Source: an uncultured Mucilaginibacter sp. (GTDB lineage Bacteria; Bacteroidota; Bacteroidia; Sphingobacteriales; Sphingobacteriaceae). From it: DNA of 64,000 nt. This document shows, piece after piece, positions 1-7,462 of this stretch. Below the pieces are notes generated by a model. It searched no databases. It saw only the letters and a list, made by a program, of their open reading frames with translations, and was not told the DNA's origin. Numbering within the stretch: the stretch's first letter is position 1; each line of letters starts with the position of its first letter. The DNA lies in assembly GCF_903893715.1 (NCBI RefSeq), contig NZ_CAITNG010000024.1, positions 124,001 to 188,000 on the forward strand, given 5' to 3'. A program made the translations under genes and the position numbers.

Positions 1-1442
1 CCTTTTTTACTTGGTACGAGTCGCCAAGTAAACGTTACAACCTGTTGGCTAACCTGTTTTTTAATAACCTGAAGGCACCAGAAAGCGGCTCCACAACAGC
101 AGATGCCATATTTACAGACCCAAACGCTACTTCGTTAGGTGGCAGGATAAACTTACCCGTAAGGCTAAATGATACCCGCGACAACATTCGCGACAATGGC
201 TTTTACATTAAACAATTTTACTACTTAGGACGCGTAGACAGTTTGAGCAGCGATTCGGGCACCACAGCCAAAATACTGCCCACACAGCGCATTGCTTACA
301 CGTTTTTCTATAACATACAGAAATACAAGTTTCTGCAAAATGATATAGATACGTATAAGGTTTTCCCCGATTCTTATTTTAGCCAGTCCGTTTCGCAAGA
401 CTCATTGGTAGTCTATCATTTTTCGAATGAGATATCTTATAGTTTTTACCTGCGGGGCAAATCGGTCAGTTTTGTAAAAAACGAGCTTAAGCTCGACTTG
501 GGCATCAAGCACGACCTTTACAGCTACTCGCAATTTGTTTTGGACACCGCGGCATCTACCGGTTTGCCACAACTGGACAAAAAGAAAGACAACATCTTTC
601 AGGACATCACGCTAAAGGCAAAGGCCAGCTACCGATTTAGCGACCGCATGGCCTTGGACGCTGATTTCCAGCAGATTGCCCCAACAAGCCGCGATGCCGG
701 AAACTACCTTTACAGCACCAACCTAACACTGTCAGGAGGTGATAAAGTGGGCAAAGTAATCTTCGGGGCGTACACCCAAAACAGTTCGCCGCCATTGGTG
801 GCCACCAGTTGGGTATCAAACCACTTTATGTTCAACAATAGCTTCAAAAACACAAAAACAACCGGGCTATCGGTTAATTATATCAATCAGGCCTTACAAC
901 TCGATTTGAAGGCCGAGTATTTTCTTATCAATAATTACCTGTACTTTGAAGCCCAGCCCGGTGGTATCGATGCTACCCCGATGGAATCTCTTACACCAAT
1001 CAATCTGATCAAACTGAGCGCGGGTAAAAACATCACCTTGGGCCGGTTCCACTTCGATAACTTTGCAGTATACCAAAAAACCGACCAACAATCAACCCTC
1101 CGCACCCCTGACCTATACATTTATAGTAGCCTGTATTATAACCGCTTGCTGTTCCAGGTACTTAATATGAGTACGGGTATTAACGTAAGATACAATTCGC
1201 AATACACAGCCCCGTCGTATGCTGTCGGCCTTGGTCAGTTTTACAACGGGCCGAACGTTCAGTTTTCGTCGTACCCCGTGGCGACCGTTTTTATGAAGGC
1301 GACGCTAAAGAACACTAACTTTTTCATCATGTACGATTATGCCAACCAGGGACTACAGAGCCAGGGATACTATACTGTAAACCGTTATCCTATGCCCGAT
1401 GCCAGCATAAAATTTGGGGTGCTGTGGAACTTCTATAATTAG
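1..1442 (+). CDS. Putative outer-membrane porin (Porin_10-like), 5' truncated
   Basis: This is the C-terminal part of a Bacteroidota 'putative porin' (Porin_10 family), which would form an outer-membrane beta-barrel. The reading frame is open from base 3 to the stop at 1442, so the true start lies before the window. A TTG at 45 is only an internal codon, because the family-like sequence TWYESPSKRYN precedes it. The protein is rich in alternating aromatic and polar residues (many Y/N/F strands) and ends in an aromatic residue pair followed by N, as barrels often do. The neighbour is convergent, with a short gap containing an AATCAAGA repeat. The substrate is unknown. Family assignment is from recognised sequence character, not a search. 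Confidence 0.75.
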   Translation, partial: FFTWYESPSKRYNLLANLFFNNLKAPESGSTTADAIFTDPNATSLGGRINLPVRLNDTRDNIRDNGFYIKQFYYLGRVDSLSSDSGTTAKILPTQRIAYTFFYNIQKYKFLQNDIDTYKVFPDSYFSQSVSQDSLVVYHFSNEISYSFYLRGKSVSFVKNELKLDLGIKHDLYSYSQFVLDTAASTGLPQLDKKKDNIFQDITLKAKASYRFSDRMALDADFQQIAPTSRDAGNYLYSTNLTLSGGDKVGKVIFGAYTQNSSPPLVATSWVSNHFMFNNSFKNTKTTGLSVNYINQALQLDLKAEYFLINNYLYFEAQPGGIDATPMESLTPINLIKLSAGKNITLGRFHFDNFAVYQKTDQQSTLRTPDLYIYSSLYYNRLLFQVLNMSTGINVRYNSQYTAPSYAVGLGQFYNGPNVQFSSYPVATVFMKATLKNTNFFIMYDYANQGLQSQGYYTVNRYPMPDASIKFGVLWNFYN

Positions 1443-1475
1443 ACTCAAGAATCAAGAGCCGAGAATCAAGACTGA
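1443..1475. repeat. AATCAAGA-type short dispersed repeat
   Basis: A tract built from CAAGAATCAAGAG units lies directly after the porin stop. The same 14-bp word TCAAGAATCAAGAG occurs inside leuS (about 24.46 kb, on the other strand). It marks a dispersed repeat family used both between and inside genes. Confidence 0.6.
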
Positions 1476-1499
1476 TTGGCTTATTTCTTGACTTTTTTC

Positions 1500-2762
1500 T
1501 CAAGTTTTCTGCTTTTTCTTCCTTGCCGCGGGGAACAATACGTTGTTCAGTATCAATCTATAGCCTGGCGAATTAGGGTGCAGGCTCAGGTCTGTTGGCG
1601 GGTCGTTTACCTGATGTTGGTAATCTTCCGGGTCGTGGCCGCCATAAAAGGTCCATTGGCCTTTGCCGTATTCGCCGTGGATGTAGCGTGCCTCTCCGGC
1701 GGTTTTCATTTCGCCCATAATGGTAACGCCGGGTTTTAGCAGGCTTTCGCGGAATGCGGTAGTTAAGCCCATAAAACCTTTTATCACTTTGTCGTGGTTT
1801 TGGGTCAACATACTGGGCACCACATCCCATTTGGCCGAAAAATCAAACAGGGTAAAAAAATCGTGGGCGCGGTCAACCTGGCGGGTTTGGGTAACATCGA
1901 TATTGCTGAACGAGTGCGACATGGGGTTCATGTCGAGCGTGAAATTTTGAAAAGCAAAAGCCTGTGTATAATCCAATTTCGATTGCGCGTCGGGGTCTGC
2001 TCCATCACCATCGAACATGCTTTCGCAGATGTCGGTATTGGCTGCCGATAAAGCAATATCGAATGTATCGGCCCCGCAGCACATGGCGAACAAAAAGCCA
2101 CCTCCGGCGCAAAAATCGCGGATGTTTTGAGCCACCGCCAGCTTCATTTGCGATACTTTTTTGAAGCCCAGTTTGTGCGCCATGGCCTCTTGCTGTTGTA
2201 CATCATCAACATACCAGCTCGAAAACCTAAAACCGGCATAGAACTTACTATATTGGCCCGTAAAATCCTCATGGTGCAAGTGCAGCCAGTCGTATTTGGG
2301 CAGGTCGCCTTTTATAACTTCTTCATCATATACCACATCATAGGGTATCTCGGCGTACTTCAGCACCAAGGTAACGGCATCGTCCCAGGGTAGTTTGGTT
2401 TTGGGCGAATACACCGCCATTTTGGGCGCTTTCTCCAGTTTCACCAGGTCCATGTTGACCGAGGGGTCGCTCACCTGAGCAATAATGGCATCGGTTTTGG
2501 CATCAGGTAATACCTCATAGCTTACGCCGCGTATCTTGCACTCATCCTCGATCGCTTTAGCATAATGCGTTAAAAAGCTGCCGCCACGATAATTGAGCAA
2601 CCAATCTACCTCTTCATTTTTGGCCAATACCCAAAAAGCAATGCCATAGGATTTAAGATGGTCCTTTTGCTGGTCGTCCATCGGTATCAGTATAGATGCC
2701 GCCTTTGAACAGAAAGAAGAAAGCAAAAAGCAGAAAACTAAAAAATATTTCGAACGCATCAT
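1500..2762 (-). CDS. Secreted class I glutamine amidotransferase-like protein (often mislabelled asparagine synthetase B)
   Basis: An exported protein of about 420 residues with an N-terminal signal peptide (residues 1-20) ending near SFCSKA. I recognise the conserved signatures IPMDD, NYRGGSF (about residue 57), KAPKMAVYSP, PWDDAVTL and YDWLHLHHEDFTGQY (about 157-171) from a Bacteroidota family that databases often call asparagine synthetase B. No AsnB ATP-pyrophosphatase or Ntn glutaminase motif is visible. The segment CAGGGFLFAMCCG (about 218-230) instead resembles the nucleophile-elbow region of class I amidotransferase/ThuA-like folds. ATG codons at 2762 and 2759 are better starts than the upstream TTG. 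It is convergent with the porin. Function is unknown; the fold is inferred. Confidence 0.6.
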   Translation of the reverse strand: MMRSKYFLVFCFLLSSFCSKAASILIPMDDQQKDHLKSYGIAFWVLAKNEEVDWLLNYRGGSFLTHYAKAIEDECKIRGVSYEVLPDAKTDAIIAQVSDPSVNMDLVKLEKAPKMAVYSPKTKLPWDDAVTLVLKYAEIPYDVVYDEEVIKGDLPKYDWLHLHHEDFTGQYSKFYAGFRFSSWYVDDVQQQEAMAHKLGFKKVSQMKLAVAQNIRDFCAGGGFLFAMCCGADTFDIALSAANTDICESMFDGDGADPDAQSKLDYTQAFAFQNFTLDMNPMSHSFSNIDVTQTRQVDRAHDFFTLFDFSAKWDVVPSMLTQNHDKVIKGFMGLTTAFRESLLKPGVTIMGEMKTAGEARYIHGEYGKGQWTFYGGHDPEDYQHQVNDPPTDLSLHPNSPGYRLILNNVLFPAARKKKQKT

Positions 2763-2823
2763 GTCCAAAAATAACGAATTTTTGTTGATGCTATTGCCAA
2801 ATGTGGTTATTGAATTGCAGTGT

Positions 2824-4260
2824 TTATTTGTTAATTGTAAAAGCGTCCAACTCTTTTCCCTCAGCCGAGATTTGGCGGATAGTAATCGTCTTGTCTTTTA
2901 CATCGGCTACGGTAAAGGAGTGCACATCCGATATAAATTTACAGGTGAACTTTTGCCACGAATCAGGGTCATTGTTTTGTTCGGGATTATATAGTTCCTG
3001 ACCACCTGCACCGGTTACAATATATATGATACCGTTTGGTTTGGTGATGGTTTTACCGTTATAAGCCATATCCAATTTCCAACTGCCCGTAACCAAAGTG
3101 CCGCGAACTGTCTTGCCATCTTTACCTCCAAGCAATGGGATGCTCTTTTTATAAGGGATAAATGTTAAAGGAAAAGAACGCTGATAATTATGCACATGCC
3201 CATTAAATACCACATCAACGTTGCCCGCCTCAAGCACGGGCGACAAAACGCGCATTTGTTGTTGCTCAAAATGCTCATGTGAGGAGCTAAACCCGGGATG
3301 ATGAAACATCACAAAACGCCAGGTAGCACCTTTGGCCGAAGCCAAATCATTTTTAAGCCAGTCGAGCAGTTCTTTGTTCGACCAGTCGACATAGGGGTTG
3401 CCATCTAAGACAGTCCAATGCGCATTACCATAGTTAAAGGAATAGTTGGTCATTCTTGGATATGCATCGCCGGCGGCGGCCATGAATGCTTTGCGGTTTT
3501 CTTCCGAACCCTTTAGAACCGGCACTGCGGCACTGCCTTCGGCACCTAATGGTCCGTTAAGTGGTTGGTCCCAAAACATATAATAACCAAGGCCATCCGG
3601 GTATTTATCCAAATCGCGGTTGTCTGTGTCGTGATTTCCTGCCGCTGTTATAAACGGAACAGAGCTCATGAGCGGAGCGCCTTGTGTGTCGGCATGGTCT
3701 GCATTATAAATATTCCAGAATTTTTGTCGGTATTCGGAAACCGTGCCATTTTCATAAACGATATCTCCGGGTACGATCACAAAATCGGGCTTTTGTTCAA
3801 AAGCGCGTAGGGCAATCAATTTTTGGTCGGGAGTTTCAGCACCGATATCACCGGCTGCTAAAAAGCGATAACTTTGGTTAGCTGACTTTGGTGCTTTTCC
3901 TTCGGCCGAAAAAACGACTTTCCCGTCTTTCAGCAGCCGATAGCTGAACACCGAGCCTGGCGTTAATCCAGTTAATTTCGCCGTGTAAATCCGATGGGTA
4001 TCAATGCCCTTAACTGCTATTCGGGTATATGCCGGTACCGGTGTTTTTACCCACGCGGTACTACCTGTATTATGTACTTCAACCGTCCAGTCGGCATTTA
4101 CATCGGCAACATGCCATAAAATGTCTAAAGACGTTGGTGTAGGCTGACGGCCAATCTGTAGGTATGGTTTAGCGATAAATAATTCGTTGGATTTTACATC
4201 CTGGGCTTTAATAGTTTGAAAGCCGATAAGCATGAAAATGGCGAGGTACAGATATCTCAT
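2824..4260 (-). CDS. Purple-acid-phosphatase-like metallophosphoesterase, secreted
   Basis: A predicted exported phosphoesterase of 478 residues. A signal peptide (1-19, ending IKAQ) is followed by an N-terminal fibronectin-like domain (about 30-125), as in purple acid phosphatases, and a calcineurin-like metallophosphatase domain. Visible metal-site motifs are GDIG (137-140), GDIVYEN (165-171), GNHD (208-211), FHHPGFS (about 319-325) and GHVHNYQR (354-361), so the two-metal centre looks complete. It probably hydrolyses phosphomonoesters in the periplasm or outside the cell. The exact substrate cannot be told. It is transcribed alone toward the amidotransferase-like gene, with a repeat-rich region upstream. 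Confidence 0.85.
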   Translation of the reverse strand: MRYLYLAIFMLIGFQTIKAQDVKSNELFIAKPYLQIGRQPTPTSLDILWHVADVNADWTVEVHNTGSTAWVKTPVPAYTRIAVKGIDTHRIYTAKLTGLTPGSVFSYRLLKDGKVVFSAEGKAPKSANQSYRFLAAGDIGAETPDQKLIALRAFEQKPDFVIVPGDIVYENGTVSEYRQKFWNIYNADHADTQGAPLMSSVPFITAAGNHDTDNRDLDKYPDGLGYYMFWDQPLNGPLGAEGSAAVPVLKGSEENRKAFMAAAGDAYPRMTNYSFNYGNAHWTVLDGNPYVDWSNKELLDWLKNDLASAKGATWRFVMFHHPGFSSSHEHFEQQQMRVLSPVLEAGNVDVVFNGHVHNYQRSFPLTFIPYKKSIPLLGGKDGKTVRGTLVTGSWKLDMAYNGKTITKPNGIIYIVTGAGGQELYNPEQNNDPDSWQKFTCKFISDVHSFTVADVKDKTITIRQISAEGKELDAFTINK

Positions 4261-4482
4261 TTTAAAGGGGCTTTATATAAAATTGAGACAATGGTATAAA
4301 TTTTATTAGGCAGATTTTGAGCAAATTAATTTGTTGTTGCATTTATAACAGGAAATTAACAGACAAACAGTTACCGCGATTATTTGATTGATAATGACGA
4401 AAAAAAATGCTATATTGTATGGACGTTTTACAATTTACTGAGACAGGGGGAAGCCAAAACAAAAAGTTTAGCGCGTAAAGAA

Positions 4483-4664
4483 GTTCTTTGAAATTTACCC
4501 ATAAATACCCATAGGTAATGATGGAAGATGTGAAATGGAAGACGGAAGATGGAATAGATATTCTTTGAGAACACCCTTATTTACCCAAGGGCTGTAATGG
4601 AAGAGGTAAAATGGAAGAAGGAAGATATAATAAATATTCTTTGAGAACACCCATAAATACCCAT
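4483..4664 (-). repeat. 76-bp-period repeat cluster, locus 1 (three cores)
   Basis: This fills most of the 542-bp gap between the phosphatase and cyclophilin genes. Three cores (4483-4512, 4558-4589, 4632-4664) read on the minus strand as GGGT-type blocks 10 bp apart, followed by TCAAAGAA. Equivalent CCC triplets fall at 4508, 4584 and 4660, exactly 76 bp apart. The intervening DNA is purine-rich GGAAGAT/GGAAGAC repeats. The same composite appears in the opposite orientation near 13.3 kb. No ORF is supported here, and the rest of the gap (4261-4482) shows nothing clear. Confidence 0.75.
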
Positions 4665-4750
4665 GTACCCAATTGATTTTGAAGCCTGTATTATGAAAAT
4701 TGAAAAAACGATATGGAACTTCCTGCTTTGTTTTTGGGTTTACGGCTACC

Positions 4751-4780
4751 TTTTACCTTCCGCCTTTTTTACTAACTTTG
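4751..4780 (+). promoter_or_regulatory. Candidate Bacteroidota promoter of the cyclophilin gene
   Basis: TAACTTTG at 4773-4780 matches the Bacteroidota -7 consensus TAnnTTTG, with a weak TTTT at 4751-4754 in the -33 position (18-bp spacing). The start codon follows 22 nt later. Confidence 0.55.
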
Positions 4781-4802
4781 CCGCTCAGAATTTTAAAACG
4801 AA

Positions 4803-5264
4803 ATGAGTAAAGCGATAATCAAAACCGAAAAAGGCGACATGACCGTTTCCTTTTACGAACAGGATGCCCCTAAAGCAGTAGCCAATTTTATTAAGCTGGC
4901 TAAAGACGGCTTTTACAATGGCGTAACTTTTCACCGTGTGATACCTAACTTTATGGTACAAACCGGTTGCCCAAATTCAAAATCGCCCGAGACAGCGCAC
5001 CGTGCGGGTACCGGTGGCCCCGGTTACCACATCGATTGCGAATTGACCGGCGAAAATCAATATCATGATCGCGGCGTTTTGTCGATGGCACACGCAGGCC
5101 GCAATACCGGCGGCTCACAGTTTTTTATCTGCCACAGCCGTGCCAACACAGCGCACTTAGACAGGAACCACACCGTTTTTGGCAAGGTTATAGAAAATGT
5201 TGACATCGTAGACAGCATCCGCCAGGGCGATAAAATAACCAGCATCGAAATTGTTGAAGATTAA
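4803..5264 (+). CDS. Peptidyl-prolyl cis-trans isomerase, cyclophilin type
   Basis: A compact single-domain cyclophilin (153 residues) that catalyses cis-trans isomerisation of proline peptide bonds. Family hallmarks visible are the FHRVIPNFMVQTG segment (catalytic Arg and Phe, about 44-56), GGPGYHIDCE, GVLSMAH, GSQFFICH and LDRNHTVFGKV (about 119-129). There is no signal peptide or membrane anchor, so it should act in the cytoplasm, as PpiB-type enzymes do. A good promoter precedes it. The DUF5606 gene follows 79 bp later through a repeat, so co-transcription is possible. Confidence 0.92.
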   Translation: MSKAIIKTEKGDMTVSFYEQDAPKAVANFIKLAKDGFYNGVTFHRVIPNFMVQTGCPNSKSPETAHRAGTGGPGYHIDCELTGENQYHDRGVLSMAHAGRNTGGSQFFICHSRANTAHLDRNHTVFGKVIENVDIVDSIRQGDKITSIEIVED

Positions 5265-5265
5265 T

Positions 5266-5338
5266 TAGCGAAGCGCTAAGCGCATGGTGCATGGCGATAA
5301 TGCTTTGCGCTTTGCGCTCAACGCTTTGCGCTATGCAA
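5266..5338. repeat. GCTTTGCGC inverted repeat
   Basis: Left arm (from 5267, GCGAAGCGC and GCGCATGG words) and right arm (GCTTTGCGC repeated three times up to 5333) can pair into a long imperfect hairpin between the cyclophilin and DUF5606 genes. The same words recur at 30.65-30.71 kb and 34.55 kb. Confidence 0.6.
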
Positions 5339-5343
5339 AAAAT

Positions 5344-5904
5344 ATGAATTTACAGGGAATAGTATCGGTATCGGGTAAACCGGGTTTGTGGAAAGCACTG
5401 GCACAAAACAAAACCGGCTTTATATTAGAGAGCCTTGATGCGCAAAAAACTAAACTGGTAGTCAATTTATCGACAGCTAAATTGGCCGCTCTGGATGAGA
5501 TAACCATTTTTGGATGGGATGAAGATCTCCGCCTTACTGATGTTTTCGCCAAAATGAAAGCTGCCGCCTCGGTACCCGATGCAAAGGCCGATGGCAATAC
5601 ACTGCGCCGCTTTTTTAGGGAAGTAGCGCCCGAACATGATGAGGAAAAGGTTTATGCTTCAGATATGAAGAAAATCATCAATTGGTTTAATATCCTGAAG
5701 ACATTACCTCTGTTTAACGAAGAGCAAGTGCCTACCGAAGCGCCGATGGCAGAAGTTCCTGTAATAGCAACTCCGGTTGTTGACGAAGTTGCTGAAATGC
5801 CTACAAAACCAGCCGCCAAAAAAGCAAAGGCCAAAGCTGCCGATACATCTGCCGAAGCCGAAAAACCGGCCAAAGCTGCCCCTAAAAAGAAAAAGGCCGA
5901 ATAA
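5344..5904 (+). CDS. DUF5606 domain protein with Lys/Ala-rich tail
   Basis: A cytoplasmic protein of 186 residues. The N-terminal 130 residues (MNLQGIVSVSGKPGLWK onward, with FRE(V)APEHDEEKVYASDMKKI near 90-110) match the Bacteroidota DUF5606 family as I remember it. The last 50 residues are a low-complexity Ala/Lys/Glu/Pro tail, typical of a disordered or nucleic-acid-binding extension. An in-frame ATG 60 bp upstream exists, but those 20 residues are encoded by the GCTTTGCGC repeat, so I chose 5344. Function is unknown. Confidence 0.75.
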   Translation: MNLQGIVSVSGKPGLWKALAQNKTGFILESLDAQKTKLVVNLSTAKLAALDEITIFGWDEDLRLTDVFAKMKAAASVPDAKADGNTLRRFFREVAPEHDEEKVYASDMKKIINWFNILKTLPLFNEEQVPTEAPMAEVPVIATPVVDEVAEMPTKPAAKKAKAKAADTSAEAEKPAKAAPKKKKAE

Positions 5905-5937
5905 TATCCGGTCTTTTTCTTTCGACGAAATATTTCG

Positions 5938-6894
5938 CTAACAAGCTAAATGCATGCATTTGCCTGTGCTGAACTCAGGCTCAAAAGTGCTGTGGTTTAT
6001 TTCGAGATGTTGCAGCGTGTGCCTCAACTCATGTTTAATATGGTCAAAATCGGGCAGGCTGCTCTCACTGATCACAATATGTGCCGTTAATGCGTTTTCG
6101 GTAGTACTCAGTGCCCAAACGTGTACGTGGTGCACATCGACAACCCCTTTAACTTTTAGCAATTCGGCCTTTATATTTCCCAAATCCATTTCTTTTGGCA
6201 CACCGTCCATAGCCAGGCGCAGGCTGTCTTTCAACAAGTTCCAGGTACCGCCTAATATCACAATGCCGATAATCAAGCTTACCACACTATCTATCCAATA
6301 CAGATGGGTAAAGTAAATCACAATGCCCGAAACCACCACACCCATCGATACGATGGCATCAATAGCCATATGCAAGTAAGCCCCTCGCACGTTCAGGTCT
6401 TTGTCCTTGGCTTTGTCGCCCCGGGTAAACAACCAGGCGGTAACCGCGTTAACCCCAATGCCGATAAAAGCGACAGCCGCAATAGTGCCGCCTTCCAACG
6501 GTTGCGGGTGCATAAAACGCATTATCGCTTCATATACAATTACCCCGATACCTACTATCAACACAAAAGCATTCAGCAACGAAACAATAATGGTTGAGCT
6601 TTTATAACCGTAAGTGTATTTACTGTTCGATACAACTTTGGTAAGTTTAAAGGCCAACAAGGCTAAAGCCAACGCCGCCACATCGCTGAGGTTATGGCCG
6701 GCATCGGTCAACAATGATAAAGAGCCGGTAATCAGACCTGTAACCACTTCGATAACTACGAAAGCAGAGTTGAGGATGATGCCGATGACAAATGCTGTGT
6801 TGATGTTGTCGATTTTAGGAGAATGGTCGTGATGGTGACCAAAGCCGTGGCTGTGGTCATGACTGTGCCCATGACTGTGGTTATGACCTGACAT
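5938..6894 (-). CDS. Cation diffusion facilitator (CzcD/ZitB-type) metal exporter
   Basis: A cation diffusion facilitator of 318 residues, expected to export Zn(II) or a similar divalent metal from the cytoplasm in exchange for protons. The N-terminus is His-rich (HGHSHDHSHGFGHHHDH, within residues 1-25). Six membrane segments follow. The metal-site motif LLTDAGHNLSD (about 62-72) in TM2 and HMAIDAIVS in TM5 are intact. The cytoplasmic C-terminal domain carries HHVHVWALS and HIVISE, typical of the ZitB/CzcD group. The ATG at 6894 is preferred over a TTG 9 bp upstream. It is convergent with DUF5606. Confidence 0.92.
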   Translation of the reverse strand: MSGHNHSHGHSHDHSHGFGHHHDHSPKIDNINTAFVIGIILNSAFVVIEVVTGLITGSLSLLTDAGHNLSDVAALALALLAFKLTKVVSNSKYTYGYKSSTIIVSLLNAFVLIVGIGVIVYEAIMRFMHPQPLEGGTIAAVAFIGIGVNAVTAWLFTRGDKAKDKDLNVRGAYLHMAIDAIVSMGVVVSGIVIYFTHLYWIDSVVSLIIGIVILGGTWNLLKDSLRLAMDGVPKEMDLGNIKAELLKVKGVVDVHHVHVWALSTTENALTAHIVISESSLPDFDHIKHELRHTLQHLEINHSTFEPEFSTGKCMHLAC

Positions 6895-6917
6895 ATAGAA
6901 CAAATATACGTTTTTTG

Positions 6918-7391
6918 TTACTGATGGTGATAAGGTTCGCCTTTTAATATGGTTAAAGCCCGGTAAACCTGCTCGGCAAAAAATACCCTCACCATTTGGT
7001 GCGAAAACGTCATCTGCGAAAGCGATAATTTTTCGTTGGCGCGTTGATAGATGCTCTCATCAAAACCGTAGGGTCCGCCGATGATAAACACCAGGTTTTG
7101 TACCGATGCCAGCATCTTCTTGTTTAGCATATCGGCAAACTTTTGCGACGAAAGTTCCGCGCCGTTCTCGTCCAACAAAACAACATGGTCGGTTGTAGCC
7201 AGGTTTTTAAAAATGAGTTCGGCTTCTTTGGCTTTTTGCTGGTCTTGACTTAAAGCTTTGGTGTTCTTCAATTCGGTCAGCTCGGTCAGCTCGAATTTGA
7301 TATAATGCTTCAGCCTTTTTAAATACTTGTCCGTGCCGTCTTTTATCCAGGCATCTTCGGTTTTGCCAACAGTAAGTAAAGTGATCTTCAT
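6918..7391 (-). CDS. rlmH: 23S rRNA (pseudouridine1915-N3)-methyltransferase RlmH
   Basis: A SPOUT-class methyltransferase of 157 residues that methylates pseudouridine 1915 in helix 69 of 23S rRNA. Diagnostic segments are the start MKITLLTVGKT, FIIGGPYGFDESIY (about 103-116, SAM knot) and the C-terminal run LSLSQMTFSHQMVR followed by EQVYRALTILKGEPYHH, nearly invariant in RlmH. The longer frame upstream of 7391 gives unrelated sequence, so the ATG at 7391 is the start. It is divergent from the MutS-like gene with 71 bp between them, which must hold both promoters. Confidence 0.96.
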   Translation of the reverse strand: MKITLLTVGKTEDAWIKDGTDKYLKRLKHYIKFELTELTELKNTKALSQDQQKAKEAELIFKNLATTDHVVLLDENGAELSSQKFADMLNKKMLASVQNLVFIIGGPYGFDESIYQRANEKLSLSQMTFSHQMVRVFFAEQVYRALTILKGEPYHHQ

Positions 7392-7462
7392 TGTGCAACA
7401 AAAGAACGAATATTTGAGGATAAGCGCCCAATTTCGCTTTAATTTGTTGTAAGAATAATAGT

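Noticed and set aside
5284-5343. Earlier ATG for the DUF5606 gene
   Set aside because: The 20 added residues come from the GCTTTGCGC repeat and are not part of the domain.
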